Assembly: GCF_001074635.1 (NCBI RefSeq)
Contig: NZ_JUQO01000220.1
Span: 1-47,893 of the forward strand
Source: Streptococcus mitis
GTDB lineage: Bacteria; Bacillota; Bacilli; Lactobacillales; Streptococcaceae
Length of the DNA: 47,893 nt
Reading direction: 5' to 3'
Shown: positions 1-8,607 of the stretch, piece by piece
Layout: each line of letters starts with the position of its first letter
Position numbering within the stretch: the stretch's first letter is position 1
Notes under the pieces: model-generated
Database searches by the model: none
What the model was told of the DNA's origin: nothing
The model's input: the letters and a program-made list of their open reading frames with translations, nothing else
Made by a program: the position numbers and the translations under genes

Positions 1-2
1 AT

Positions 3-854
3 AGAATTAAGTATTTTGTTGAAAAAATGGATAAACAGATTTTGTATTCTGCGAAATATTTTACTAAACTAAGGAATTTTACCACTTTTGAGATTAGTAT
101 TGATTTTGTATTAGAACGATATGTAAGGTTCTTAGAAAAAGTAATTACATTGCTTTACATTTCAAATTCCAGAACGGTTTCAAAGAGTGTTAATGTTTTT
201 ACAACAAATTATGATTTGTTTATTGAAAGAGCCTTGGATTTATTAATGAAAAACGATAACTTCATATTTAATGATGGTTCCAATGGTTATTTCTATAAAG
301 TGTTAGATAGTTCTAATTATAATAAAAGTGTGGCGTATAGAGGATTAAATGAAAATTATTTAAATGAGCTTCCTTCAGTTTCCTTAATTAAACCTCACGG
401 ATCTATGAATTGGGAAAGAGGCGAAAATAATCAGATTCTAATAAGAACGTGTACTGTTAATCACCCAGTTGTTGTTAGACCTACTGGACTTGAAGGACAA
501 GAAACATATCTTAACAATCATTTTCATGATATGTTAAGAATATTCCAACTCGAGTTAGATAAACCTCAATCAGTGTTAATTGTTATAGGATTTTCTTTTC
601 AAGATGATCATATTGCCAAGATGATAAGGAGATCCTTAAAGAATCCAGAGTTAATGATTTATATATTTTGCTATGCTGATAGCGATTTTGATGTTATTAA
701 GAAGAACTTATCTCTTGATAATATTCCTAGGAATCTTCAGATAGTGTTACCATCTGATTTGGAAGTCGAAAATAAGAACATTTTGAGTACAAGTGGGAAT
801 TTTGATATAAGTAGTCTGACAAAGTTATTTATCATTGAGGATGATGAAGTATAA
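3..854 (+). CDS. SIR2-like domain protein, 5'-truncated by the window edge
   Basis: This is a partial gene. The frame is open back to base 3 with no stop, so the ATG at 27 is probably internal and the N-terminal NAD-binding GAG motif would lie upstream of the window. Counting from that ATG, it shows the SIR2 hallmarks TTNYD (residues 59-63), a KPHGS histidine (H124) and a GFSFQDDH segment (about 188-195), as in bacterial SIR2_2-type defence NADases. Its stop TAA overlaps the ATG of the next gene by one base, which implies translational coupling with the HerA-like ATPase. Base composition is very AT-rich, unlike the housekeeping genes here, so recent acquisition is likely. The family is fairly sure; an NAD-depleting role in phage defence is inferred. 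Confidence 0.8.
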   Translation, partial: RIKYFVEKMDKQILYSAKYFTKLRNFTTFEISIDFVLERYVRFLEKVITLLYISNSRTVSKSVNVFTTNYDLFIERALDLLMKNDNFIFNDGSNGYFYKVLDSSNYNKSVAYRGLNENYLNELPSVSLIKPHGSMNWERGENNQILIRTCTVNHPVVVRPTGLEGQETYLNNHFHDMLRIFQLELDKPQSVLIVIGFSFQDDHIAKMIRRSLKNPELMIYIFCYADSDFDVIKKNLSLDNIPRNLQIVLPSDLEVENKNILSTSGNFDISSLTKLFIIEDDEV

Positions 855-2716
855 TGAATCGAGTTGTGAAAAAATTAGGTGTAATCGTAGGTGTTGATGG
901 CGATATTTCTCAAGTTGGAATGTATCATTTATCTAATGATGCTGAATATCTATGGTATGGTGATGTGTTACAAGGTGCAAAAATCGGAGCATATCTGACA
1001 ATTTTGCAGAATAATGTAAAAATTATCGCTTCTGTTGTTACTGAAAAAGTTGCTGATCAACAAAATACAATTCGAAGTACAGAATTTGACAATCGATTTT
1101 CAAAGAATTCTATAAATCGAATTGTTCATTTGAAGACTAAAGGTATTATTGAAAAAGGTGAATTTCAAGTAACAAGTCAATATGTACCTATGATTGGTAA
1201 TGAAGTATGTATTACTTCAAAAAAAGACTTAGAATTAATATATGGGATTAATACGTCTGAGCCGACAATTTCTATTGGAAAATCAATCTTAGAAGGTCAA
1301 GTTATCCCTTTATCAATTAATAAGATTTTTGCCTCCCATATTGGTGTTTTTGGGAATACTGGTAGCGGTAAATCAAATACATTGCATAAGTTATTTTTAG
1401 AATTATTTCGGTCTGACTATAGAGAAAAAATTTTAGAGCTTTCAAAATTCTATGTTATTGATTTTAATGGTGAATATACAAAAGATAATAGTTTTGATGT
1501 CATAGAAAATAAGAAGGTGTTTGATATAGATACTAGAAATCAAACCAATAATAAAATTCCAATCACTTCAGATTATTTATTTGATCCTGATATTTTGTCA
1601 ATCCTATTTGGAGCAACAATAGCTACACAAGTGCCATTTTTGAGAAAAGCGCTTAAAATATGGGAGGAGAATAAATTTGATGGTACTAGTATTGCAAGAT
1701 TTGTTGTGGGAACATTGAAAAAGATTTTAACTACTGGGAATTCTGCGAGTTTGGATTCTAAAGATAATTGGACATCGATTGCAGAGAAATACATTAACAG
1801 TGATTTATTTACTGTCTTAAAAAATAATTTGTATTACAATTCTGCACGTGAATCCTATTTTACAAAGAGGAACGGTGATACTTGCTATATAATTAATGCG
1901 AATACTCCAATAGAAAACTCCGAAATACATTATCTACGAATTAATGAAATTGAAGAAGCTTTATGTAATAAATTTGACGCACTCCCAGAAATTGACAAAT
2001 TGAAGTTTCATCTTGATTTTCAAAAAGTACATCAATCAGCTTGGAAATCAACAAACATTGAGCATATTAATCCTTTATTTCATAGAATTGATACAGCTCT
2101 AAATAGTTTGAAAAAAGTTGTTGAAGTTAAAGAGAGTATTGATGGAGATTTTTCCAGTCTAAATATTATTAATCTCGTACATGCTAATCAGGAGATTACC
2201 AGACTAATCCCAATGCTTATTTCAAAAATGGTTTATGATAAACAGAAAGAGAATATAAATCGAGACGATGTTACATGTACTAGTCATTTAATTATTGATG
2301 AAGCACATAATATTTTAAATGCTCAAAATCATTCTGTAGGAGATACTTGGCAGGACTACAGATTGAGTATTTTTGAGGAAATCATTAAGGAAGGGCGAAA
2401 ATTTGGTTTCTACTTAACGTTATCTAGTCAACGACCGGCAGATATTTCACCGACTATTCTTTCACAAGTTCATAATTATTTCATCCATAGATTGGTTAAT
2501 GATAATGATTTACGAATGTTGGTGAATACTATGCCTACGCTGGATAAAACTTCCTTTAATAAAATTCCTAGTTTAGGTAAAGGAGAGGCTATAATTACTG
2601 GTAATGCTATTCAAGTTCCAGTATTTGTGAAAGTAGATAAAGAAGAAATAATTAGACCGAATAGTGATGATGTTATTTTAACAGAATTATGGAGTAGAAA
2701 TGATGGTAAAAGTTAA
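854..2716 (+). CDS. HerA-like (DUF87) hexameric ATPase of a SIR2-associated defence system
   Basis: The 620-residue protein has an N-terminal region consistent with a HerA beta-barrel, then a P-loop GNTGSGKS (about residues 167-174) and a Walker B segment LIIDEAHN (about 479-486). These are typical of HerA/FtsK-like DNA translocases of the DUF87 family. SLSSQRPADIS-like sequence after Walker B, with an RP motif, is also common in this family. It overlaps the upstream SIR2 gene by one base and the downstream SIR2 gene by 17 bases, so the three were probably expressed and inherited as a unit. SIR2 plus HerA pairs form known anti-phage complexes (Nezha-type). Here a HerA sits between two SIR2 genes, and its role as a scaffold or activator for both is an inference. 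Confidence 0.85.
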   Translation: MNRVVKKLGVIVGVDGDISQVGMYHLSNDAEYLWYGDVLQGAKIGAYLTILQNNVKIIASVVTEKVADQQNTIRSTEFDNRFSKNSINRIVHLKTKGIIEKGEFQVTSQYVPMIGNEVCITSKKDLELIYGINTSEPTISIGKSILEGQVIPLSINKIFASHIGVFGNTGSGKSNTLHKLFLELFRSDYREKILELSKFYVIDFNGEYTKDNSFDVIENKKVFDIDTRNQTNNKIPITSDYLFDPDILSILFGATIATQVPFLRKALKIWEENKFDGTSIARFVVGTLKKILTTGNSASLDSKDNWTSIAEKYINSDLFTVLKNNLYYNSARESYFTKRNGDTCYIINANTPIENSEIHYLRINEIEEALCNKFDALPEIDKLKFHLDFQKVHQSAWKSTNIEHINPLFHRIDTALNSLKKVVEVKESIDGDFSSLNIINLVHANQEITRLIPMLISKMVYDKQKENINRDDVTCTSHLIIDEAHNILNAQNHSVGDTWQDYRLSIFEEIIKEGRKFGFYLTLSSQRPADISPTILSQVHNYFIHRLVNDNDLRMLVNTMPTLDKTSFNKIPSLGKGEAIITGNAIQVPVFVKVDKEEIIRPNSDDVILTELWSRNDGKS

Positions 2717-4073
2717 AGGAAAACTTATTGAAGGGGGCAGAGAATCTGACAATGAGAATGGTTTTACATTGCCTGAAGATGTCATTCAAGCAACAATTAA
2801 CGGAGATTTAGTATTGTTCTGTGGTGCAGGTGTAAGTACAGAGTCAAAAAAAGTTATGCCTACTTCATTTTATACGGATATAAAAGATGAGTTGGAATAT
2901 AAAAATCATATTGAAGTAGATGATAATCTATCCTTTTCTAAGTTGATGAGTTTGTTTTGTGAAAATGTCGTAAATGGTAGAAAAGAACTATTTAAAAGGA
3001 TAAATAGAAGATTTCAAATGATCGATAATTTTCCGGAACTATATGGTATTGCTTCAGAATTTCACAAAGAAGTTGCTAAAATTCCACAGGTTGGCACTGT
3101 AATAACAACTAATTGGGATACTTTGTTTGAAGACAATTGTGATATGTTTCCAATTATTTATAATGAAGATGTTGCTTTGTGGGATACATTTGATAAAAGG
3201 GTTTTTAAAATTCATGGTTCTATTAAAAATATAGGTTCAATTATTGCAACTGAGAATGACTATGAAAATTGCTATAAAAAATTGTCAACAAAACCTATTG
3301 GGGATAGGTTAAAAACTATCTTATCAACAAAAACAGTAGTATTTGTAGGTTTTTCTTTCGGTGACGAAGATTTGAATAAAATTATTGAAATTCTTTCAGA
3401 TGATTTGGGACAGTTTGCAAATCAATTTTATTTAGTGACAATTGATGAAAAGTGGTTGGAGAAGCACCCTAAAAATATAATCCCGATTATTACTGATGGA
3501 ACATTTTTTGTTAAGTCTTTGAAAAATGAACTTATTCAGCAAGGAACTCTGATTGACAGTATGGTATATCGTTTTGCAGAAGATACAAATGAAATTTTGA
3601 TAAATGCACATTTAAGTTGGATGAATGATGAAAAGTTTCATGAAATTTTGCAAGAGTATCCTGAACTATTATTGACAATTGCCTACCAAGATGGTTTAAT
3701 ACATGCTTTTCAAAGATGCATAGCAGATAAAAAATCAGGGAAAATATTAATTCCAAATTATACTCATGAGGTTATTCATAGTTATTTATATTTATCTAAC
3801 CTAAGGATGAGTGAAGATGAATATTTACGAGCCTACTATGACATAGGCTATTCTGATGGTTTTTTGGCCTTAGAATTGTTTGCTCGTGGAAAAAATGAAG
3901 ATGCTTTATTACCACCTATATTTTATTTTAATGGTAAAAATTTTGATGATTTAGAAACATTATTATCCTACTTAAATGATAATAGAATTCCAAAACTTTA
4001 CCATTATTGTAAAGAGAATGTTATCCCCTATAAGAATGGGGGAATCCCTCATTGTATGCCATGGTATTGTTAG
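2700..4073 (+). CDS. SIR2-like domain protein with unknown C-terminal extension
   Basis: This 457-residue protein has a complete SIR2 core: GAGVS (residues 42-46), TTNWD (136-140), catalytic-type H172 in KIHGS, and GFSFGDED (217-224). The core ends near residue 260. About 200 residues with no motif I recognise follow, perhaps a sensor or effector-partner domain. The start overlaps the end of the HerA gene by 17 bases; ATG 2700 or ATG 2703 are equally possible. It is clearly a different SIR2 lineage from the first gene of the trio, because length and flanking residues differ. Predicted activity is NAD hydrolysis on infection, inferred from the family. The next gene, hsdS, begins 22 bp downstream. 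Confidence 0.85.
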   Translation: MMVKVKGKLIEGGRESDNENGFTLPEDVIQATINGDLVLFCGAGVSTESKKVMPTSFYTDIKDELEYKNHIEVDDNLSFSKLMSLFCENVVNGRKELFKRINRRFQMIDNFPELYGIASEFHKEVAKIPQVGTVITTNWDTLFEDNCDMFPIIYNEDVALWDTFDKRVFKIHGSIKNIGSIIATENDYENCYKKLSTKPIGDRLKTILSTKTVVFVGFSFGDEDLNKIIEILSDDLGQFANQFYLVTIDEKWLEKHPKNIIPIITDGTFFVKSLKNELIQQGTLIDSMVYRFAEDTNEILINAHLSWMNDEKFHEILQEYPELLLTIAYQDGLIHAFQRCIADKKSGKILIPNYTHEVIHSYLYLSNLRMSEDEYLRAYYDIGYSDGFLALELFARGKNEDALLPPIFYFNGKNFDDLETLLSYLNDNRIPKLYHYCKENVIPYKNGGIPHCMPWYC

Positions 4074-4095
4074 ATATATTTTAGTGGAGATTTAA

Positions 4096-5334
4096 ATGAT
4101 GAAACAGAGTAATCCCAGAATAAGATTTGAAAAGTTTAGTAACAAGTGGGATAATTACAAATTAGGTCAGCTGGGAAGTTTTAAATCAGGTATAGGCTTT
4201 CCAGATAGTCAACAAGGTGGTACAGAAGGAATTCCATTTTTTAAGGTTTCTGATATGAATAATATTGGAAATGAAACTGAGATGAGAAATGCAAACAATT
4301 ATGTTACACAGGAGCAAATTGCGAAAAATAGCTGGAATGTTGTTAAAGACACCCCAGCTATCATCTTTGCCAAAGTCGGTGCTGCATTGATGTTAAATAG
4401 AAAACGGTTAGTTACTAAAACTTTTCTGATTGACAATAATACTATGAGTTATTCTCTTAATAAATCATGGGATAAAGATTTTGGTTTGACATTATTTCAA
4501 ACGATATATTTGCCCAAGTATGCACAAATCGGTGCCCTTCCTTCATACAATGCTAGTGATATAGCGACGATAAAGGTTAATGTGCCTAATATTCAAGAAC
4601 AAACTGCTATCGGCTCTCTTTTCCGCACCCTCGACGACCTTCTTGCAAGCTACAAGGATAATCTCACAAACTACCAATCTCTTAAGACGACCATGCTCTC
4701 CAAGATGTTTCCCAAAGCTGGACAGAGAGTTCCTGAGATTCGTCTGGATGGATTTGAAGGTGAGTGGGAAATTGTTAAATTAGGAGACAATTGTAGAATT
4801 ATAACTGGTGGAACACCTAGAACTGGTGTAAAGGAATTTTGGAATCCAAAAGAGATTCCGTGGATGTCCTCAGGAGAAATTAATAAGAAGATTTTAAATG
4901 AAACTGAAGAAATGATATCTTGCATTGGACTAGAAAATTCTAGTGCAAAATGGGTTAAGCAGAATTCAGTTTTAATTGCATTAGCAGGTCAGGGGCAAAC
5001 TAGAGGTAGAGTAGCAATTAATAAGATACCACTAACCACAAATCAATCAATTGCAGCGATTGAAACAAATAGCAATATTGATTTTTTATTCTTATATACA
5101 GATTTAGGAAGACGATATGATGAGCTACGTTTAATTTCGTCAGGTGATGGAACACGTGGTGGTTTAAATAAAATGATAATTTCTAGATTGGAATTAAATA
5201 TTCCAAGTATTGAAGAACAACAAGCTATCGGTGCCTACTTCTCAAACCTCGATAACCTCATCAATTCTCATCAAGAAAAAATTTCTCAATTAGGAACACT
5301 CAAAAAGAAGCTCTTGCAAGATATGTTTATTTAA
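4096..5334 (+). CDS. hsdS: Type I restriction-modification specificity subunit HsdS (first copy)
   Basis: This 412-residue subunit has the classic two-TRD layout. TRD1 covers about residues 1-160 and a conserved central spacer about 165-215 (EQTAIGSLFRTLDDLL, then an LKTTMLSKMFP segment). TRD2 covers about 220-370, and a repeat of the conserved helix (EQQAIGAYFSNLDNLI, LKKKLLQDMF) closes the protein. The two conserved repeats are visible in the DNA as GC-richer islands (about 4590-4770 and 5210-5330) inside AT-rich TRDs, the mosaic pattern expected from TRD swapping. It gives DNA sequence specificity to the HsdM/HsdR complex. Its spacer type differs from that of the second hsdS at 8608, so which one pairs with the adjacent hsdM is not certain. 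Confidence 0.93.
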   Translation: MMKQSNPRIRFEKFSNKWDNYKLGQLGSFKSGIGFPDSQQGGTEGIPFFKVSDMNNIGNETEMRNANNYVTQEQIAKNSWNVVKDTPAIIFAKVGAALMLNRKRLVTKTFLIDNNTMSYSLNKSWDKDFGLTLFQTIYLPKYAQIGALPSYNASDIATIKVNVPNIQEQTAIGSLFRTLDDLLASYKDNLTNYQSLKTTMLSKMFPKAGQRVPEIRLDGFEGEWEIVKLGDNCRIITGGTPRTGVKEFWNPKEIPWMSSGEINKKILNETEEMISCIGLENSSAKWVKQNSVLIALAGQGQTRGRVAINKIPLTTNQSIAAIETNSNIDFLFLYTDLGRRYDELRLISSGDGTRGGLNKMIISRLELNIPSIEEQQAIGAYFSNLDNLINSHQEKISQLGTLKKKLLQDMFI

Positions 5335-5347
5335 GGAGGAAATGAAT

Positions 5348-5935
5348 TTGAATGATTTATTTCAGCACTTTGAGTTTACTTTGTTAGTTTATTCTGCTCT
5401 ATTTTCGCTCATAGGTTCTTTTATAGGATTTCTATTGCAAGTAATCGTTTCAACTAGTTTATCTAATAGAGGAAAAGTTAAGATTTATATTAAGTCGACT
5501 TCCCATAAACTAATAAGCAGAGTTTGGGGATTTGATAATTCAGTAAATGGAATGGTCTTTGGAGTTCCTTTGTCAATTGAGCTTCATAATACAAAGTCTA
5601 GAAAGCAAATTATTAGAAATATGAATCTTGTTCTGTACAATAGAGGCGAACAGGTTAGAAAGATGAGACAAGTTACTTTTTCTGAAAAAGCAAATGAGAA
5701 ATTCTTTTATGGTGAGAATGGAGCGTATTCATTTCTAATTGATGCTTATGAAATAAAAAGATTTGATCTATATTTTGCTATTTCTCAAAAAGAATTTAAT
5801 AGTGATTTTGATGAGGTTAGAATATCATATTTTGATTCTAAAGATAAATACCATGAGTTTAAAATTTTTGAGATTAGTGAACCATGGATTATATCCAAGA
5901 ACAAGACCGATGATGATTGGAGAGCTATAAACTAA
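5348..5935 (+). CDS. Hypothetical membrane protein within the type I RM locus
   Basis: I do not recognise a family. The product (about 195 residues) has one hydrophobic N-terminal segment (about residues 8-33), then a soluble region rich in beta-type residues, presumably facing the cytoplasm or the outside. A strong Shine-Dalgarno AAGGAGG at 5333-5339 lies only 2 nt before the ATG at 5342 but 8 nt before an in-frame TTG at 5348, so TTG is the better start; the ATG would add only two residues. The gene follows hsdS1 by about a dozen bases and is as AT-rich as the TRDs and the SIR2/HerA trio. It therefore probably arrived as cargo of the RM locus. A defence role is only guilt by association. 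Confidence 0.7.
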   Translation: MNDLFQHFEFTLLVYSALFSLIGSFIGFLLQVIVSTSLSNRGKVKIYIKSTSHKLISRVWGFDNSVNGMVFGVPLSIELHNTKSRKQIIRNMNLVLYNRGEQVRKMRQVTFSEKANEKFFYGENGAYSFLIDAYEIKRFDLYFAISQKEFNSDFDEVRISYFDSKDKYHEFKIFEISEPWIISKNKTDDDWRAIN

Positions 5936-5972
5936 CATCAATCTCCTTTGAAAAAACTTAGAAAGAAACATT

Positions 5973-7574
5973 ATGGAAACAACACAAACGTCCCAGTCGC
6001 TCTACCAAGCCCTGTGGAATTCAGCGGATGTTCTCCGCTCTAAGATGGATGCTAATGACTACAAGTCCTACCTTTTGGGTATGGTCTTTTATAAGTACCT
6101 GTCAGATAAGATGCTCTTTTTCGTGGCGGAGACTATGGAGGAGGGGAGTGAGAGTCTAGAGACTGCCCTTGAGGTTTATCGCAACTACTATGAGGATGCG
6201 ACCACCCACGAGGATCTTCTTGCAGTCATGAAGGACGAGCTAAACTATAGTATCAAGCCTGACTTGACTTTTACGGCTCTGGTAGCACGTGTCAATGAGG
6301 GAACTTTCCAGTTGGAAGATTTGGCTCAGGGTTTTCGAGATATTGAGCAGAGTGATGAACTCTATGAAAACCTCTTTGAAGATATTGACCTCTATTCCAA
6401 AAAGCTAGGGGCGACTCCGCAAAAGCAAAACCAAACGGTGGCGGCGGTCATGAAGGAGTTGGCTGTGTTAGATGTGGCTGGTCATGCTGGTGATATGCTG
6501 GGAGATGCTTATGAGTATCTGATTGGTCAGTTTGCGACTGACTCGGGTAAGAAGGCTGGTGAGTTCTATACACCTCAACCTGTTGCCAAACTCATGACTC
6601 AGATTGCCTTTTTGGGTCGTGAGGATCAGCTAGGCTTTACCATTTATGATGCGACCATGGGGTCTGGCTCTCTCTTGCTTAACGCCAAGAAATATTCTCA
6701 TAAACCGCAAACCGTCGTCTATTTTGGTCAGGAGCTCAATACCTCAACCTATAACTTAGCTCGGATGAACATGATCCTACACGGTGTTCCTGTTGAAAAT
6801 CAATTTCTCCACAATGCCGATACACTGGATGAAGACTGGCCGACTCAAGAGCCGACCAACTTTGACGGTGTTCTCATGAACCCACCATACTCTGCCAAAT
6901 GGTCAGCAAGCTCTGGCTTTATGGCTGATCCTCGTTTCTCTCCATTTGGGAAACTAGCGCCCCAGTCCAAGGCTGATTTTGCCTTTCTCTTGCATGGTTA
7001 CTACCACCTCAAGCAGGATAATGGGGTTATGGCTATCGTCCTTCCTCACGGTGTTCTTTTCCGTGGCAATGCGGAGGGAACCATTCGTAAGGCCTTGTTA
7101 GAAGAAGGTGCCATTGACACGGTTATCGGTCTACCAGCTAATATCTTCTTTAATACCAGCATTCCGACCACGGTTATCATTCTCAAAAAGAACCGTACCA
7201 ATCGTGATGTTTACTTTATCGATGCTTCTAAGGAGTTTGATAAGGGCAAAAATCAGAATATCATGACGAATGCTCATATCGAAAAGATTCTGGAAGCCTA
7301 CAAGTCACGTGAGGAGATTGACAAGTTTGCCCATCTAGCAAGCTATGAAGAAATTGTCGAAAATGATTATAATCTCAATATCCCTCGCTATGTTGATACC
7401 TTTGAGGAAGAAGAAGTCGAACCACTGACAGATATCGTCAGCAAGATTAACATGACAAATCAAGAAATCCAAAACCAAACCGCTTCCCTACTCGAAATGC
7501 TCGGTCAACTACACGGAACCACACCAGAAGCCGATGCCGAACTTAAAGAGTTTTTGAAAGAGTTTGAAGGGTGA
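5973..7574 (+). CDS. hsdM: Type I restriction-modification DNA methyltransferase subunit HsdM
   Basis: This is a 533-residue N6-adenine methyltransferase. An N-terminal helical HsdM_N region starts near residue 10. The SAM-binding motif I DATMGSGSL lies at about 226-234, preceded by GEFYTPQPVAKLM, and the catalytic NPPY is at about 303-306. It partners HsdS for methylation and HsdR for cleavage of unmodified DNA. The gene is intact and of usual length. Its composition is clearly GC-richer than the flanking TRDs, the small membrane gene and the SIR2/HerA genes, so the conserved RM backbone and the variable cargo have different histories. Confidence 0.96.
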   Translation: METTQTSQSLYQALWNSADVLRSKMDANDYKSYLLGMVFYKYLSDKMLFFVAETMEEGSESLETALEVYRNYYEDATTHEDLLAVMKDELNYSIKPDLTFTALVARVNEGTFQLEDLAQGFRDIEQSDELYENLFEDIDLYSKKLGATPQKQNQTVAAVMKELAVLDVAGHAGDMLGDAYEYLIGQFATDSGKKAGEFYTPQPVAKLMTQIAFLGREDQLGFTIYDATMGSGSLLLNAKKYSHKPQTVVYFGQELNTSTYNLARMNMILHGVPVENQFLHNADTLDEDWPTQEPTNFDGVLMNPPYSAKWSASSGFMADPRFSPFGKLAPQSKADFAFLLHGYYHLKQDNGVMAIVLPHGVLFRGNAEGTIRKALLEEGAIDTVIGLPANIFFNTSIPTTVIILKKNRTNRDVYFIDASKEFDKGKNQNIMTNAHIEKILEAYKSREEIDKFAHLASYEEIVENDYNLNIPRYVDTFEEEEVEPLTDIVSKINMTNQEIQNQTASLLEMLGQLHGTTPEADAELKEFLKEFEG

Positions 7575-7590
7575 TGGGGATAATTCACCC
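7569..7590 (+). terminator. Weak hairpin overlapping the hsdM stop codon
   Basis: GGGTGA (7569-7574, containing the TGA stop) pairs with TCACCC (7585-7590) around a 10-nt loop. It is followed by an AAATTTTAAAA tract rather than a clean U-run. This could be a weak terminator ending the hsdM transcript before the new promoter at 7625. Confidence 0.45.
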
Positions 7591-7624
7591 AAATTTTAAA
7601 AATAATTGAAAAAGTAAAAAATCC

Positions 7625-7652
7625 TTGAATTATCTGTTAAAAACGGTATAAT
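7625..7652 (+). promoter_or_regulatory. Promoter for the small hairpin RNA / abi gene
   Basis: A -35 like TTGAAT (7625-7630) and a perfect -10 TATAAT (7647-7652) are separated by 16 bp. The predicted start is about 7659-7661. The promoter lies immediately in front of the GC-rich hairpin RNA and 70 bp before the abi start codon. Confidence 0.75.
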
Positions 7653-7658
7653 AGAATT

Positions 7659-7706
7659 AATAGGACCGCCCACCTCTCTTTGATGTGACAAGGCGGACAT
7701 TTTTTT
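7659..7706 (+). ncRNA. Predicted ~48-nt hairpin RNA upstream of an Abi_2 gene
   Basis: Between a good promoter and a seven-T tract (7700-7706) lies a very short transcript. Its GC-rich stem CCGCC (7666-7670) pairs with GGCGG (7692-7696). An inner CAC/GUG pairing (7671-7673 with 7685-7687) leaves a pyrimidine-rich loop. The stem plus U-tract would end transcription before abi, so the RNA could be both a free small RNA and an attenuator of the toxin-like gene. My recollection is that AbiF-type HEPN proteins (Abi_2 family) are controlled by an adjacent antitoxin ncRNA; assigning this RNA to that class is inference. Confidence 0.6.
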
Positions 7707-7720
7707 ATACGGAAGTTGCT

Positions 7721-8596
7721 ATGAAAATTAAAGAATTTAAAACTTGGGATGAGCAGGTGGCCAAATTAATTGAGCACGGATGTAAAGATATCAAATCAAA
7801 TGAGTATGCGATTGATATTTTACAAAAGGTTAATTATTATCGGCTAACTGCTTATTTTTTACCTTTTCGTGATAAAGAGACGCAGAAGTATGATTCCAGC
7901 AAGGTTTCTTTGGAGAAAATTTATGGAATTGCTTGTTTTGATGCAGAGTTACGTTTGCTTATTTTTAAATATTTAGAGGACATTGAGTTGTATTTTAGGA
8001 CTCAAGTCGCCTATCATCATGGAAATAAATACGGAGCTTTAGCTTATAAAGAAACGACTGCTTTTAATAAATTTCATAAACATAATGAATTTTTAGGAAA
8101 TATTGAAAAGGAGTTGGAGCATAGGAAGAAAAGCCCGATTTATAAGCATCACCAGCGAAAATATGATGGAGAATTTCCTATTTGGGTTTTAGTAGAATTT
8201 TTTACTTTTGGAATGACTTCGAAATTTTTTGCAGATTCTCCGATAGATATCCAGCAAGATATTGCTAAAAATGTTGGTATAAAGTCTACTCAAGTTAGAA
8301 CCTATTTAGAAGTTGCAGTGGTTTTAAGAAATTACTGTGCCCATTATAATCGATTATATTATACAAGCTTCACAAAGATACCTGGTCAACTCCCTACATT
8401 CATGAACGAAAATAGTAAATTGAAAAATAGACTAATGGCACAACTTTATGCAGTTAAAAGCCTCTATCCTGATAAGAAAAAATGGAATGAAGGATTTCTA
8501 GGTGAATTGTCAGCACTCATTAAACGTTATCAAGCAGTAATTCATCTGCATCATATTGGATTTGTGGAGGAGTGGGAAGAAGTACTAAAGAAATGA
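7721..8596 (+). CDS. Abi_2 family (AbiD/AbiF-like) HEPN abortive-infection protein
   Basis: The start is set at ATG 7721 (GGAAG 5 nt upstream). A longer frame from GTG 7685 would begin inside the hairpin RNA. The 291-residue product matches the Abi_2 pattern: an N-terminal KIKEFKTWDEQVAKL region, VNYYRLTAYFLPFR near residue 40, and a C-terminal HEPN-type R-X4-H motif RNYCAHYNRLYY (R203, H208). A second possible motif, R93...H99, lies upstream. Such proteins act as RNases or toxins that stop growth on phage infection. The gene sits between hsdM and hsdS2, with only 11 bp to hsdS2, so it is carried inside the RM operon. Expression probably requires read-through of the upstream hairpin terminator. 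Confidence 0.85.
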   Translation: MKIKEFKTWDEQVAKLIEHGCKDIKSNEYAIDILQKVNYYRLTAYFLPFRDKETQKYDSSKVSLEKIYGIACFDAELRLLIFKYLEDIELYFRTQVAYHHGNKYGALAYKETTAFNKFHKHNEFLGNIEKELEHRKKSPIYKHHQRKYDGEFPIWVLVEFFTFGMTSKFFADSPIDIQQDIAKNVGIKSTQVRTYLEVAVVLRNYCAHYNRLYYTSFTKIPGQLPTFMNENSKLKNRLMAQLYAVKSLYPDKKKWNEGFLGELSALIKRYQAVIHLHHIGFVEEWEEVLKK

Positions 8597-8607
8597 GGGA
8601 GTATGAT

